Positions 28,288 through 38,946 of a stretch of 64,000 nucleotides of DNA are shown here, one piece after another. The first letter of the stretch is position 1. Each line of letters opens with the position of its first letter. Under the pieces are notes generated by a model. That model searched no databases, was not told the origin of the DNA, and saw only the letters and a list, made by a program, of their open reading frames with translations. The stretch lies in assembly GCF_032248455.1 (NCBI RefSeq), contig NZ_JAVTTP010000001.1:1610501-1674500 (forward strand), in the 5' to 3' direction. A program made the position numbers and the translations under genes. The DNA is from Pricia mediterranea. GTDB taxonomy: Bacteria; Bacteroidota; Bacteroidia; Flavobacteriales; Flavobacteriaceae.

Positions 28288-30682
28288 CCTGACACAACAT
28301 TATCCGATAGCGGACATTCAAGAGAATATAATCTTTGCCAATAATGGCAACCTGATATTATGTTACAGGGCAGACCTACCAGAAATCCATTCCCTTTCGG
28401 AAAAGGATTTTGAGGACCTGCACGGCAGTTGGTTCCAAGCCTTGAAGTCACTCCCTGCCGGAACGGTCGTCCATAAACAGGATATCTATCAGAAGCTTCC
28501 CTATACCGCGGAACAGCTCCCTAATTCTACCTTCTTGGAAAAAGCGACGCATTCCCATTTCAAAGGTCGCCGGTTCATATCCCATGGGTCCCATTTATTT
28601 TTTATCTGGCCCAAGAGCAAGGGGATGAACAGGGCGAAATATGTCAATCCGTTCAAACGGATTTCTACAAAGGTGCCGGAAGAATTGAACGAGACTTTAA
28701 GGAGCTTTGTCGGAGCGGTCAAGGATTCCATAGGATTTCTGAACAACAGCCAGAAAATGGATTTTGTTCCCCTGAACCAACTGGAAATCCTAAATCACAC
28801 CGACACTTTTTTTAATGGGTTCAATGAGGGTTTCGACACGGATATCGTACTCAATAAGGACCATGCCCAGATCGGATCCCATTTTTTTGACGTGCTCGCC
28901 GTCAACAACGAAATGTGTTTCGGGGAAAAGGTGCATAGCAGCAAGACCGACGATGTATTCACCTCCGACGACTTTGTTTTCCATCAGGGGTTTATCGACG
29001 GTCTGGGGCTCAAGCTCGACGAGAACCATATCGTCAACCAGATCATATTCCTTGACGACAAGCACAAATGGCGCAGGTTATTGGAAAAAAGATTGGAGGA
29101 ACTCAGCAAAAGCTCCAATTTCGGCACCCAGAACAAGGTGGTTCATGAAAAAATTAGCGCCATCCTCGACCAGATCAATCGGGACGATAATGCCAGGATT
29201 ATCCGAGGTCATCTCAACGTTGTTTTTTGGAGCGAACGCAAGGACGGACTAAGCCGCATTGCCTCCCGTATCAAGACCGAATTCAAGGAGCTGGATATCG
29301 TACCCTACTATCCCAAGGGTGAGGAACGAAAGAACTATCTGCTGAACAGCTATTGCTGCTTCTCGCCGAATTTTTCCGACGACGATCTGTACGTGACCGA
29401 TCTGAAACATGCGCTATGCCTTCTGATCAATAACACGAACTACAAATCGGATGCCAGCGGTATCATTTTTAACGATCGACGGCACAATACGCCTGTCCTT
29501 AAGGACGTGTGGGACGAACGGAAAAAACGGATCAAGGCCAGGAACTTTGCTATTTTCGCGCCGACAGGGGAAGGCAAATCCTTTCTGGCCAACAATATCC
29601 TACGCCAATATTTCGAAAGCGGGGTCCGTCTGGTCATCATCGATCTCGGAGGAAGCTACACGAAATTCGCAAAACTATATCCCGATCAATATATCACCCT
29701 GCGTTACGAGCAGGGAAAGAGCCTTGGCATCAACCCGTTCTACATCAACGACCTACATGACCTAAGCCCGGAGCGGTTGGAAGACCTGACAATCTTTCTT
29801 CTGGAGCTCTTCGCTTCGGGTCTTAAGGTCGCCAAGGCACAGGAGGTGGCTTTGAAAAAAATCCTGCGGCATTACTACACGAGTTTCCCGGATGGCACCC
29901 ACTCCCTGGAAGGGTTCTACAATTTTGTAAGGGACAGCAAACAGGACCTGCTCGACCGGCTCAGTATCGATGCGGCCTACTTCAACATATCCAATTTTCT
30001 GCATATCATGTCCGAATATGTCGGGGACGGACTCTATAGCTTCCTGTTCGAGGTAAAGGAAGACCAGTCCTATAAGATAGAAGACAAACGTTTGATCGTG
30101 TTCGAACTGGACGAGGTAAAGGATAACAAGGAAGTGCTCTCGGTGATGCTCAAACTTATTAAATCGGCCATCCAAAGGACCATCTGGCGCAACCGTGCCG
30201 AAAAGGGCATCATCCTCTTCGACGAATTCGCCAAACAGCTCAAGTTCGACAACGTCCTCGAAAGCGTGGAGTTCTATTACCAGGCCATCCGCAAGCAGAA
30301 CGGTGCGATCGGCATCATACTGCAGTCCATCAACCAATTGCCCGACAATTCGGTCTCCGCCAGCGTGCTCGAGAACACCCAAGTCATCTATAGCCTTCGG
30401 AACGAAAAGGGCTACGCCGAGCTGGCTGAACGCCTGAACCTCTCCGGCCATGACCTGAACCAGTTGAAATCCATTAAGAACGACCTGAGGGGCGAGCGGA
30501 AATACACCGAGATCTTTATCAAGATAGGTAAGGAGAGCAACATCTTCCGGCTGGAAGTGCCATCCGAGGTCTATGCGGCCTACCTCACCGATGGCGAGGA
30601 GAACGAGACCATTATGAGGCTTTACCGCGAACATCACGATATGCAAAAGGCCATTACGGAGTTTATCGGCCAAAAGCACTAA
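28277..30682 (+). CDS. traG: TraG family conjugation ATPase (VirB4-like)
   Basis: An 801-residue ATPase that powers the type IV secretion channel. The N-terminal half (about 1-400) is the VirB4-type domain; the C-terminal half is the RecA-like motor with Walker A PTGEGKS near residue 430 and Walker B IILFDEFAK near 643, followed by an Arg/Gln-rich LQSINQLPDN sensor part. It has no membrane segment and should sit on the inner face of the membrane with TraF. Length matches the family. Downstream genes supply the rest of the channel. Confidence 0.92.
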   Translation: MRIDLTQHYPIADIQENIIFANNGNLILCYRADLPEIHSLSEKDFEDLHGSWFQALKSLPAGTVVHKQDIYQKLPYTAEQLPNSTFLEKATHSHFKGRRFISHGSHLFFIWPKSKGMNRAKYVNPFKRISTKVPEELNETLRSFVGAVKDSIGFLNNSQKMDFVPLNQLEILNHTDTFFNGFNEGFDTDIVLNKDHAQIGSHFFDVLAVNNEMCFGEKVHSSKTDDVFTSDDFVFHQGFIDGLGLKLDENHIVNQIIFLDDKHKWRRLLEKRLEELSKSSNFGTQNKVVHEKISAILDQINRDDNARIIRGHLNVVFWSERKDGLSRIASRIKTEFKELDIVPYYPKGEERKNYLLNSYCCFSPNFSDDDLYVTDLKHALCLLINNTNYKSDASGIIFNDRRHNTPVLKDVWDERKKRIKARNFAIFAPTGEGKSFLANNILRQYFESGVRLVIIDLGGSYTKFAKLYPDQYITLRYEQGKSLGINPFYINDLHDLSPERLEDLTIFLLELFASGLKVAKAQEVALKKILRHYYTSFPDGTHSLEGFYNFVRDSKQDLLDRLSIDAAYFNISNFLHIMSEYVGDGLYSFLFEVKEDQSYKIEDKRLIVFELDEVKDNKEVLSVMLKLIKSAIQRTIWRNRAEKGIILFDEFAKQLKFDNVLESVEFYYQAIRKQNGAIGIILQSINQLPDNSVSASVLENTQVIYSLRNEKGYAELAERLNLSGHDLNQLKSIKNDLRGERKYTEIFIKIGKESNIFRLEVPSEVYAAYLTDGEENETIMRLYREHHDMQKAITEFIGQKH

Positions 30683-30714
30683 AACCCACATCCATCGAAT
30701 TAAAACGAAACACT

Positions 30715-31296
30715 ATGAAAACAGTAATCAAAACAATCGTTGTGCCCGTCTTGATGTTCATGGCGACGACCGGACAAACACAGGCCCAGGGAATCCCGGT
30801 CTACGACAATACCAACTTCATCTCATTGGTCAAGCAGATTTTCGAGTCCGCCAAACAGACCTCGGAAATGATAAAGACGGTCAAGTTTCTAAAGCAGGCC
30901 AAGGAAACCATAGAAAAGGTCAACAACGCCGTGAAACAATACGAGGCCGTAAAGGAGATTACCGAAAACAACAAGGCCCTGGTCAACATGGTCCGAAGGG
31001 ACTTGAAGGGCATCCTGAATTCCCCCTATATCCGTCCCGACGAGGTCGAAGCGGTGTCCGATGCCTTTAATACCATCATCGACGGCTCGCTGAGCAATCT
31101 CGAATTCATGGAACAGGTGCTTTCCAACGACTTTTTAAAATTGAACGATGCCGAACGTTTGGCTATCCTCGAGGCCCAGCGGGACGATTCCAAGAAAATG
31201 GTAGCCGATATCACCCTGAAGAACAAGCGGTACCTCATGGTCATTTCCTTTCGGGAAATGCAGGACAAGATCAACAACAGGGAAACCAACTACTAA
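30715..31296 (+). CDS. traI: TraI-like conjugation protein (VirB5-like position)
   Basis: A 193-residue exported protein: Sec signal (TQAQG), then mostly helix with heptad-like stretches (IFESAKQTSEMIKTVKFLKQ, TIEKVNNAVKQYEAVKEI). In Bacteroidota transfer operons the gene after traG encodes such a helical periplasmic protein (DUF4141, TraI), compared with VirB5. It follows traG by 32 bases. TraH, found here in CTnDOT, is absent. No enzyme motif is visible. Confidence 0.65.
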   Translation: MKTVIKTIVVPVLMFMATTGQTQAQGIPVYDNTNFISLVKQIFESAKQTSEMIKTVKFLKQAKETIEKVNNAVKQYEAVKEITENNKALVNMVRRDLKGILNSPYIRPDEVEAVSDAFNTIIDGSLSNLEFMEQVLSNDFLKLNDAERLAILEAQRDDSKKMVADITLKNKRYLMVISFREMQDKINNRETNY

Positions 31297-31307
31297 AGCC
31301 CACAACT

Positions 31308-32138
31308 ATGTTTTTGTCCATCGGATTGGAATATGTGGATGCCGTCTTCAGGACCATCAAAGAGAGTGATTTCGCATCCTACACCATAGTTGGGATGAAG
31401 ACATTGGCCGTTCTATTTTTTCTGGTGAACATCATCAAGAAGTACTACGAGGGAGGGGCCTCGAGCCAAGGGCTCACCTGGGGACTGACCCCTGCCGAGC
31501 TGATCAAGAACTTCGCGGTTGTTCTAGTGGTCATTTTCTCCACCGAGGTGCTGGACGCCTTCGATTCCATTCTGGTGGCCATCGAAGCCCAGTACCGGGG
31601 CACGGCCCCCATCCTTCTGCCCCTAGGTATCCAGGAAATAGAGGTAGAGGAAGATCTCGGGCTGTTGGATGCCACGGCCAAGGCAATGGGCCTGCTGTAC
31701 GAGTGGCTGGCCACGCCCTTTTTGGGCATCCGTGCCTTCGCCTGGGCCTTGAGCCTTGTGCTTTGGGTGCTCGACCTGTTCATTTACCCCCTATTTCTGG
31801 CCGAACGATATTTTCTCTTGGGCATCATGCAGGCATTCTTCCCCCTGGTGATCAGTATGTCGGTGTTCGAAAAGTTCAGGGAGTTGGGCTATCGCTTCTT
31901 TAAGCTCTACGCCGCGGTGTATATGATCGTTCCGGCCTTTTTTCTGGTCAACGTTTTCGTCAATGAGCTGCATAACGAGATCAACGACAACTTTTGGCCG
32001 AGCCTTTTCGGGACCGACTTCGGGAGCGAGCTGTTCGCCCCGGTGATCGAACTGGCGGGCATCGGGTTCATCCTTTTGCTCAAGTTCAAGCTCTACAAAC
32101 GGGCGACAAGTTTCACTTTTAGGCTGTTCACGCCATGA
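31308..32138 (+). CDS. traJ: TraJ-like inner-membrane channel protein (VirB6-like)
   Basis: A 276-residue polytopic membrane protein with at least five hydrophobic segments (for example TLAVLFFLVNII, NFAVVLVVIFSTEVL, ALSLVLWVLDLFIYPLFL, YMIVPAFFLVNVFV, LAGIGFILLLKF). This matches TraJ, the VirB6 counterpart that forms the inner-membrane part of the channel. It shares a 4-base overlap (ATGA) with traK. Length is somewhat below the CTnDOT protein, chiefly at the C-terminus. Confidence 0.76.
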   Translation: MFLSIGLEYVDAVFRTIKESDFASYTIVGMKTLAVLFFLVNIIKKYYEGGASSQGLTWGLTPAELIKNFAVVLVVIFSTEVLDAFDSILVAIEAQYRGTAPILLPLGIQEIEVEEDLGLLDATAKAMGLLYEWLATPFLGIRAFAWALSLVLWVLDLFIYPLFLAERYFLLGIMQAFFPLVISMSVFEKFRELGYRFFKLYAAVYMIVPAFFLVNVFVNELHNEINDNFWPSLFGTDFGSELFAPVIELAGIGFILLLKFKLYKRATSFTFRLFTP

Positions 32139-32773
32139 CCGGTATTAAACACTCAAATATGAAGACACCGTATAAAAACATCTATAGCGTTCTCCGGACC
32201 AACCGCTTTATCGTACTCACGGTAACTGTTACTTGCCTATTGACCAGCGTGTTTGCCATACTGACCGTACTGCGGTTCAACGACCGTATGTTGAACAGCG
32301 CGTTCGTTGTGAACGGCGACGGATCTATAATCCCCTTAAAACTGGTGTCCCAAAAAGAGAATATCGAGGTCGAGGCACTTGCGCATCTCGATCTGTTCCA
32401 CAACTATTTCTATGGGATAGACGAGAGCAATTATCAACGAAATCTTGAAAAGGCCCTTTGGCTCGGCGATAGTACCGTCGACAACGTATACCGACAGAAG
32501 AAAGCGGACGGAGTCTATAACCGGCTGCTGCAATATTCCCTGGTTCAAAAGGTGATTTCCGTGGACACCGGACTGACGTTGGCAAAAGGCGGAATGTCCT
32601 TCAGGACGGAAACCGTTTTCGAGATCAACAGGGGCTCGGCAGTCGACCGCTATCTACTTATCACCATCGGTAACCTGATGACCGTGGACCGAAATTTCCC
32701 CAACAATACCCATGGACTATTAATAACTGGGTTCTTCGAGAAATCCCTAAAGAAAATCAACAACGGCAAATAA
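32135..32773 (+). CDS. traK: TraK-like conjugation protein (VirB8-like)
   Basis: A 212-residue protein with one N-terminal membrane segment (FIVLTVTVTCLLTSVFAIL, about 27-45) and a periplasmic domain of the VirB8 kind: AFVVNGDGSIIPL, VEALAHLDLFHNYFYG, VDRYLLITIGNL. TraK proteins share these stretches. It may start at 32135 (overlap with traJ) or at the ATG at 32159 (MKTPYKN), which matches the usual TraK start better. It bridges inner- and outer-membrane parts of the channel. Confidence 0.82.
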   Translation: MTGIKHSNMKTPYKNIYSVLRTNRFIVLTVTVTCLLTSVFAILTVLRFNDRMLNSAFVVNGDGSIIPLKLVSQKENIEVEALAHLDLFHNYFYGIDESNYQRNLEKALWLGDSTVDNVYRQKKADGVYNRLLQYSLVQKVISVDTGLTLAKGGMSFRTETVFEINRGSAVDRYLLITIGNLMTVDRNFPNNTHGLLITGFFEKSLKKINNGK

Positions 32774-32775
32774 GT

Positions 32776-33675
32776 ATGGAAATGGACAGGAACAAGATCA
32801 TATTTATCGGCATTATCGGTATCGTTGCGACCTTTATCATCGCCTATGCCGTTTTTCTTATGGGAAACGAGGATGAGGTCGAAGCCGACCTGAAGCAGCC
32901 GGACGTCCCGGAGCTAAAAGAGGAAACAAAAGAATACGATTCGAAATTGGATGCCGTCAACGACCTCAAGGAAGTCAGGGAGTCCAATGCCCCGAGCATC
33001 TATGACGAGTCCCTTCTGGACTCTTCCGGAACGTCGCTCCAGGAAACGGAAAGGCAGCGGATCGTCGATAGCATCTACAGGAACGGTCGCATCGACTATG
33101 GGGCGGAAACCAATTCCGGGTCCGGTCCGCCCACTAACCGTGAAGGTCAGGAAAAGAACAAGTCTTCCAAGCCCGATTTCTCAAAATCACATAACGCCTT
33201 CTTCGATACTCCGGAACGGCCTAAAAGTAAGGCCGTGAACAGCAAGACGAATAAAACGGATGCACTAATTATGGTCGAGGTCAACGGAGAGCAGACGGTC
33301 AGAAACGGGGAACGTCTGGAGCTCCGACTGGCAGTGGACGCCATCATCAAGGGAGACTCGATATCCCGCAACTCCCTGGTCTATGGTTTTGTCAGTTTCA
33401 AGGCGAACCGGGTCTTCATCCGTATTACCAATATCGACAACAATGCCGTCGATCTCAAGGCATTCGATCTGATGGACGGCAATGAGGGAATCTATATCAA
33501 GAACAGCGTCCGCGCCGAGGCGACCGGGGAGGTGCTGGACGATATTATACAGGATATCAATATTCCGGGCGTTCCCCAGATAGGTGGGATCAAACAGGTC
33601 TTCCGCCGGAACAACCGTAATGTAAGGGCTACGATCTACAACCAGTACCAACTCATATTAAAACCTTCGTTATGA
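32776..33675 (+). CDS. traM: TraM-like conjugation protein (VirB10-like)
   Basis: A 299-residue protein: one membrane segment near the start (IIFIGIIGIVATFIIAYAVF), a long acidic and polar spacer (about 35-160), then a beta-rich C-terminal domain (LIMVEVNGEQTVRNGERLEL, SLVYGFVSFKANRVFI, VPQIGGIKQVFRRN). That plan is the TraM/VirB10 one, spanning the periplasm. It overlaps traN by 4 bases. TraL, which stands between traK and traM in CTnDOT, is missing: only two bases separate traK and this gene. Confidence 0.82.
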   Translation: MEMDRNKIIFIGIIGIVATFIIAYAVFLMGNEDEVEADLKQPDVPELKEETKEYDSKLDAVNDLKEVRESNAPSIYDESLLDSSGTSLQETERQRIVDSIYRNGRIDYGAETNSGSGPPTNREGQEKNKSSKPDFSKSHNAFFDTPERPKSKAVNSKTNKTDALIMVEVNGEQTVRNGERLELRLAVDAIIKGDSISRNSLVYGFVSFKANRVFIRITNIDNNAVDLKAFDLMDGNEGIYIKNSVRAEATGEVLDDIIQDINIPGVPQIGGIKQVFRRNNRNVRATIYNQYQLILKPSL

Positions 33676-34499
33676 AACTATTTTGGTCTCTCATAATCTC
33701 TATGGCCCATGTCGGCATATACGCTCAGAGTCTGAAAACCATCTTCACCAATGAAAGGGATGCGGTGGCCTTGTTTTTTCCCGGTACAATAAGCCAGGCC
33801 CTGACAGGCTCCGAGAACTACACCTTCAGCTACAACAGGGACAGTCCACAGCACGTAGGGATTGTTCAGGGAGTAAGAGGGAAGAACAGCAATTTGCTCG
33901 TTATTACCGAGACCGGTGACATCTACAGCTATCGGCTCGCTTACCGGAAGGTTTTGGATACCCTGAGTTACTTTGTGAAGGATGTGGATCGCATCGGCAA
34001 TGAGTTTCCGCCTCGGGTACATGCAAGAGTTGATAGCGTTTCAAAGACCGTTGGTAGCGAATCGTATGATAGTGGTGGCGACTCGCTCCGGTACCGGATG
34101 AAATATTTTGAAAACTTCAGCTTCTTCCAGCTCGAGCAAAACAATGGCTCACTTAAACGGAAGCGGAAAAAGGGTGTTGTTTTACGGTTGAGGGATTTAA
34201 TATATGACCGCAACGAGGTGTACGCGCTAATTGAAATTCGCAATCGTTCCGGTGTCGATTTCGAAGTGGACTATTTGAAAAATTTTAAGGTACACGGCAA
34301 TAAACGGCGAAAATCCTCCTATCAGAAAATACCGCTGAACATGCTGTACACAAAGAATTTCCCGAAAATGGTCAAGGATAGACAGAATGTTTCATTTGTC
34401 GTGGTGCTGCCAAAGTTTACGCTGGGGGATTCGGAGAAATTGATGCTCGAACTGAAAGAGCGTAACGGCGGTCGAAATATGCGGTTGTTCTACAGATAG
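33672..34499 (+). CDS. traN: TraN-like conjugation protein (VirB9-like)
   Basis: A 275-residue exported protein with a Sec signal (HVGIYAQ), an N-terminal beta domain that starts with FTNERDAVALFFPG and DIYSYRLAY, as in TraN (DUF4138), and a C-terminal beta-sandwich part (YALIEIRNRSGVDFEVDYLK, VVVLPKFTLGDSEKLMLEL). It should join the outer-membrane core of the channel. It is the last gene of the forward tra operon. TraO, TraP and TraQ are not present after it; an unrelated restriction operon comes next in the opposite direction. Confidence 0.82.
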   Translation: MKLFWSLIISMAHVGIYAQSLKTIFTNERDAVALFFPGTISQALTGSENYTFSYNRDSPQHVGIVQGVRGKNSNLLVITETGDIYSYRLAYRKVLDTLSYFVKDVDRIGNEFPPRVHARVDSVSKTVGSESYDSGGDSLRYRMKYFENFSFFQLEQNNGSLKRKRKKGVVLRLRDLIYDRNEVYALIEIRNRSGVDFEVDYLKNFKVHGNKRRKSSYQKIPLNMLYTKNFPKMVKDRQNVSFVVVLPKFTLGDSEKLMLELKERNGGRNMRLFYR

Positions 34500-34675
34500 G
34501 AAGCTTGTTTTCAGTATAGTTGAAACTTTGGATGTCCATCCAAGTCTCCGATAGTGATTTTCGTTAAAAACTCTCCGTTGCTTTATAGCTGGAAATCGAG
34601 ATAATCGAGGGTGTAAATATCAAGCTGTCCAGAGATGCTCTGTAGCGGTATAACTGTTTCCTGTTTGGGACTATC

Positions 34676-37600
34676 TCATAATTTACCCCCTACCCCTTTA
34701 AACTTTTCTACAAAGGATGAAATCTTATCAAAAATCTTTTGTTTTAAGGTTAAATATTGCGGGTTTAAAGGGCTCATTTTAGGTAATATAGAGTTTAATT
34801 CTGTACCGTTTTCACTAGCATATTCGCGTTTTAGAGAAGATAGTATATAGCGCTTGGCGGCTTCTTCATTTAATCTTTCTTCTTCAATTAATGCTTCTGC
34901 TTCTTTCTTTTGTTTCTTTTGAGCAAATTCAAAGAAGGCATCTATAATGCTGGATTTGTCTTCTATAGCATCTAAGTCTGTAGTATTAATAAAATCTACC
35001 ACTAAGCTTTCTTTTGCTCTATTCCCAATACTGGCACGAATTACGCGTCTTATTTCTTCTACTAAGTCTGCCTTACTTTTTGTTTTCTTATTATTTTCAA
35101 ATATTAATTCAAGAATATAATCTAAGTTTATCTCTTGTGATTTTAACAAGTCTATTTCAAATACTACATCGTCCCAATCTATAGTAGATTCTTCTGCTTC
35201 ATTACCTTGTTTTTCTCTTCTTATCCAATCGCGAATATCGTTATAGGTAGAGCGATAGTCTTGTACAGTTCGTTCTTCCAGCACTTCAAGGTCCTGCATT
35301 TTTTCAATATCTGCATCACTTAAGAAATTATCCTCCTTAAACTCTTCAATAGCTTGTATATCATTCTTATCTATTTTTTGAAGTTCTTTAAGGTGTGTAA
35401 ATTCATCGTAATTCTGTAAGATGTTTTCAACCCTTAAATATTCCCCAAAAAGTTTAGAAAATTCTTTTTTATCTTTTTCTTTTTCTATTTGATCTGGATT
35501 CGGGAACTTTTCGTTTAGCTCATTTACAATTTCTATATAACCCCGACGTGCTTTTCCTGTGGCAATATCTTCAAATCCTTCTAAATATTCTTTATAGCTT
35601 TTTTCTAAAACAACATTCTTTGTCTTACTATCACCGAATAGCGTAATCGCATCTACCGTAGCTTTTTCTAAATCTCTAAAGGTTACAATATTTCCAAAAG
35701 TTTTTGTTGCATCGTAAATACGATTGGTACGTGAGAAGGCTTGCATTAAACCGTGATAACGCAGGTTTTTATCTACAAACAAGGTGTTTAAAGTAGGAGC
35801 ATCAAAACCGGTTAAGAACATCCCTACGACAATTAAAAAGTCGATATCCTGATTTTTTACTCTTTTGGCTAAATCACGATAATAATTTTGAAATTCTTTG
35901 CTATCTACCCCAAAACTTGTTTTAAACATTTGGTTATAATCACCAATAGCCTTGGTTAAGAATTCTTTGGCACTCATATCCATTGCAGCAGGCTCGAAGG
36001 TCTCATCCTGAATCTCACCTATTGCATTTTGTTCTTCATTGGCTGCAAAAGAAAAAATGGTTGCTATTTTTAAAGGCTTATCGCTATCTTTTTGCAACTC
36101 ATTTATCATTTCGTAATAGGACTTTGCTGCATCTATACTACTTACCGCAAACATTGCATTAAAACCGCTATTGCCTCCTTTAGTTCTATGGGTTTTTTGC
36201 CTGAAATTGTTTAAAATATACTGTGATATTTCTTTGATTCTTGTAGGATGTAATAATGCCTTTTTGTTCTCTTTGGCACTTAATTTATCTAAATCCTGTT
36301 CTGTTTCTATTCCTTTAAATTGAGGGCGAACATCATTATAATCTACCTTGAATTTTAATACTTTTTCGTCCCGAATCGCATCGGTAATTACGTAGGAGTG
36401 TAATTCACGACCAAATACGCCTGCCGTTGTATCTGCACCTAAAGCGTTTTCAGGGAATATTGGCGTACCTGTAAATCCAAATTGATAGTACTTTTTAAAC
36501 TTCTTCTGTAAGTTTTTTTGAGCTTCCCCAAATTGTGATCTATGCGCTTCATCAAATATAAAAACGACTTGCTTTTGGTATAGGGCTAAATTATTTTCAC
36601 TTTTAATAAGATTATTCAATTTTTGAATGGTGGTGACAATAATCTTATTATCGTCTTTCTCTATATTTCTCTTTAATCCGGCAGTATTTTCTGAACCGTT
36701 TACACTATCTGGAGAAAAGCGTTGATACTCCTTCATTGTTTGAAAGTCTAAATCTTTACGATCTACGACAAACAATACTTTATCTATAAAATCTAATTCT
36801 GTTGCAAGGCGTGCCGCTTTAAAACTGGTTAAGGTTTTACCTGAGCCTGTGGTATGCCAAACATAACCGCCACTTTCTGTAGTTGCCCATTTTTTAGCTT
36901 CATAGCTACTTTTAATTTTCCATAAAATTCTTTCGGTTGCAGCAATTTGATAAGGACGCATTATGAGCAAGGTATTACTTATATCGAACACCGAATAATT
37001 AAGCAAAATATTGAGTAAAGTATTTTTCTCAAAAAAAGTAGCCGTAAAATCTTTTAAATCTTTGATAAGCGAATTATCAGATTTTGCCCAATTCATTGTA
37101 AAGTCGAAACTATTTTTGTTTCGCTCTACGGTATTTGCAAAATACCGGGTATCTGTACCGTTAGAAATTACAAATAGCTGTAAGTATTTAAACAGTGAAT
37201 TTGTAGTATTAAAACTTTCTTTAGTATAACGGTGTACCTGGTTAAAGGCTTCCCGAATGGCAATACCTCTTTTTTTAAGTTCAATTTGTACGAAGGGTAA
37301 ACCATTGACTAAAATCGTGACATCATAACGATTGGCGTGTGTGCCTTTTTGCTCAAATTGTGAAATGACTTGCACCTTATTACGCGTCATATTCTGTTTA
37401 TCGACTAAATAAATGTTTTGTATATGCCCATCGTCAAATACAAAATCATAGATATAATCGTCGTGTACCTTTCTTGTTTTATCAGTACTATTATCGCTGG
37501 GTTTATCTAAATATTCTACTAAAAAACGCTGCCATTCACTGTTCGTAAATTGCATATCGTTCAGGTTTTGCAATTGCACCCGAACATTTGCCAGCATACG

Positions 37601-37780
37601 TTCCTGATTAAGCTGCGGAAGTAGCTCGTAACCTTGATTTTTTAGGTCTTGTATAAGCTCTTTTTCTAAATCTGCTTCTGTTTGATAGCTAACTGGTGCT
37701 TCGTTAAGCTCTGAAAACTTTTTATATTTATCTAAAACAATAAAGTTTTTTGACTCTGCTATGGTTTTATAAGTACTCAT
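34676..37780 (-). CDS. hsdR: Type I restriction enzyme R subunit
   Basis: A 1034-residue HsdR. The N-terminal nuclease carries the PD-(E)XK element IELKKRG near 165. The motor domains show Walker A TTGSGKT near 310, [10 protein letters not shown] near 408 (DEAH box) and FGFTGTPIF. The C-terminus is helical and lysine/glutamate-rich, for docking to the methylase. It drives ATP-dependent DNA translocation and cleaves far from the site. Length and motifs fit the type IC (EcoR124) group. It lies 5 bases behind hsdS. The gene is clearly more AT-rich than the transfer genes beside it. Confidence 0.95.
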   Translation of the reverse strand: MSTYKTIAESKNFIVLDKYKKFSELNEAPVSYQTEADLEKELIQDLKNQGYELLPQLNQERMLANVRVQLQNLNDMQFTNSEWQRFLVEYLDKPSDNSTDKTRKVHDDYIYDFVFDDGHIQNIYLVDKQNMTRNKVQVISQFEQKGTHANRYDVTILVNGLPFVQIELKKRGIAIREAFNQVHRYTKESFNTTNSLFKYLQLFVISNGTDTRYFANTVERNKNSFDFTMNWAKSDNSLIKDLKDFTATFFEKNTLLNILLNYSVFDISNTLLIMRPYQIAATERILWKIKSSYEAKKWATTESGGYVWHTTGSGKTLTSFKAARLATELDFIDKVLFVVDRKDLDFQTMKEYQRFSPDSVNGSENTAGLKRNIEKDDNKIIVTTIQKLNNLIKSENNLALYQKQVVFIFDEAHRSQFGEAQKNLQKKFKKYYQFGFTGTPIFPENALGADTTAGVFGRELHSYVITDAIRDEKVLKFKVDYNDVRPQFKGIETEQDLDKLSAKENKKALLHPTRIKEISQYILNNFRQKTHRTKGGNSGFNAMFAVSSIDAAKSYYEMINELQKDSDKPLKIATIFSFAANEEQNAIGEIQDETFEPAAMDMSAKEFLTKAIGDYNQMFKTSFGVDSKEFQNYYRDLAKRVKNQDIDFLIVVGMFLTGFDAPTLNTLFVDKNLRYHGLMQAFSRTNRIYDATKTFGNIVTFRDLEKATVDAITLFGDSKTKNVVLEKSYKEYLEGFEDIATGKARRGYIEIVNELNEKFPNPDQIEKEKDKKEFSKLFGEYLRVENILQNYDEFTHLKELQKIDKNDIQAIEEFKEDNFLSDADIEKMQDLEVLEERTVQDYRSTYNDIRDWIRREKQGNEAEESTIDWDDVVFEIDLLKSQEINLDYILELIFENNKKTKSKADLVEEIRRVIRASIGNRAKESLVVDFINTTDLDAIEDKSSIIDAFFEFAQKKQKKEAEALIEEERLNEEAAKRYILSSLKREYASENGTELNSILPKMSPLNPQYLTLKQKIFDKISSFVEKFKGVGGKL

Positions 37781-37785
37781 TGTTC

Positions 37786-38946
37786 TTATGGTTTTGGGAA
37801 GCTTAGTAGCATTTCACGGTAATACTCATATTGTTTTTGTCTCAATTCTATTTCTTTAGGTAAACCTTCACTTATAGAAGTGGTAAGGGTGTCAAATTTA
37901 TCTAAAATTGAAACAATACGTTCTTGTTCTTCTTTTGAGGGAACACAAACTACTGGGGCCTTTAAAATGTTATAAGATACGAATGGTTGTGAACCACTAT
38001 TAGCTTTTGATCCAAAATTTTGAAGTAATAAAAGATGGTAAGCATATTTAGGCAAAACATCCTTCGATTTGGGCTTGCATATCACTCCATTATAAGTAAC
38101 AAAATGTTTGCCTTTTCCCCAGTTAACTATACCAGCATAAGCTCCTATGTGACCAATTACAGGAGCATCTTCACTATTAAACTCTTGGTGTCGCCCCACA
38201 ATACCATTACTACCATATACAGGATAATCTCCTCCAGATTTAGGAATTGTATTTCCTGTACCATATTTAAAATCATAAATTTCACCTAATGGTATTTGCT
38301 TGGTTTCTTTACCTGTCTCAAAAGTCAACAACTGTTCTCGATAATAGCTAAATTGCTGCTTACGCGCGGTAAGCTCTGCTGTAAGCTCTGCTGTAAGCTC
38401 AGTAAACGTATCGAGAATATCAACTATTTTTTGTTGAATTTCTAAAGATTTTTTAGGGTTATCGGGGCAAGGGATGGGGATTTCAAGTTTTTCTTTAAGT
38501 TTATTTGAACTTAAATTAGGTTGAGCACCGCCACCAGCCAAAATATAAATAAATTCCGCTTTAGTAAGAAGGTAATGATATAAGTAACGAGTATTAAGTA
38601 TTTCTTTTGGTTCAAATTTGCCTACACGTTGATTAAGATAAGCAGGATCTATAAAATTATAATATCCTATTTTACCTGTAGTCGCACCTGACATAGCTAT
38701 TAAAACATCGCCTTTTTCTATAATATAATTAGATAGATTACTAGTATTATAATCTTCCGCATTAAAAAACTTAACATCAGACAAATCAATATTCCTTCCA
38801 TCGATATTAGTAATCCGAATAATTGGTAACCCATCTTCCTTAAAGAGACGACTTTTAAAAGCAAAGCCATTCTTGAAATCACAAACTTCACCTAATGATT
38901 TCCACTCAACTTCAACCCCTTCCAATAGTTTATCTAACTCACTCAT
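37786..38946 (-). CDS. hsdS: Type I restriction specificity subunit with TAEL repeats
   Basis: A 386-residue HsdS with two target-recognition domains (about 1-170 and 215-340) that each read half of a bipartite DNA site. Each is followed by a conserved helix; the first helix holds a TAEL tetrapeptide repeat at about 180-195 that sets the distance between the two half-sites. The C-terminus ([20 protein letters not shown]) is nearly that of EcoR124-type (type IC) proteins. A 12-base repeat encodes the TAEL units. It overlaps rhuM by 4 bases. Confidence 0.94.
   Translation of the reverse strand: MSELDKLLEGVEVEWKSLGEVCDFKNGFAFKSRLFKEDGLPIIRITNIDGRNIDLSDVKFFNAEDYNTSNLSNYIIEKGDVLIAMSGATTGKIGYYNFIDPAYLNQRVGKFEPKEILNTRYLYHYLLTKAEFIYILAGGGAQPNLSSNKLKEKLEIPIPCPDNPKKSLEIQQKIVDILDTFTELTAELTAELTARKQQFSYYREQLLTFETGKETKQIPLGEIYDFKYGTGNTIPKSGGDYPVYGSNGIVGRHQEFNSEDAPVIGHIGAYAGIVNWGKGKHFVTYNGVICKPKSKDVLPKYAYHLLLLQNFGSKANSGSQPFVSYNILKAPVVCVPSKEEQERIVSILDKFDTLTTSISEGLPKEIELRQKQYEYYREMLLSFPKP
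38369..38404 (-). repeat. 12-bp tandem repeat in hsdS (TAEL units)
   Basis: Two exact copies of GTAAGCTCTGCT and a third diverged copy in a row. On the coding strand they give TAEL-TAEL preceded by TEL. In EcoR124 the number of such units (two or three) changes the spacer length of the recognised site, so slippage here would change specificity. Confidence 0.88.

Noticed and set aside
29762..30691. 309-codon minus-strand frame
   Set aside because: Antisense to traG, which has intact ATPase motifs in this part.
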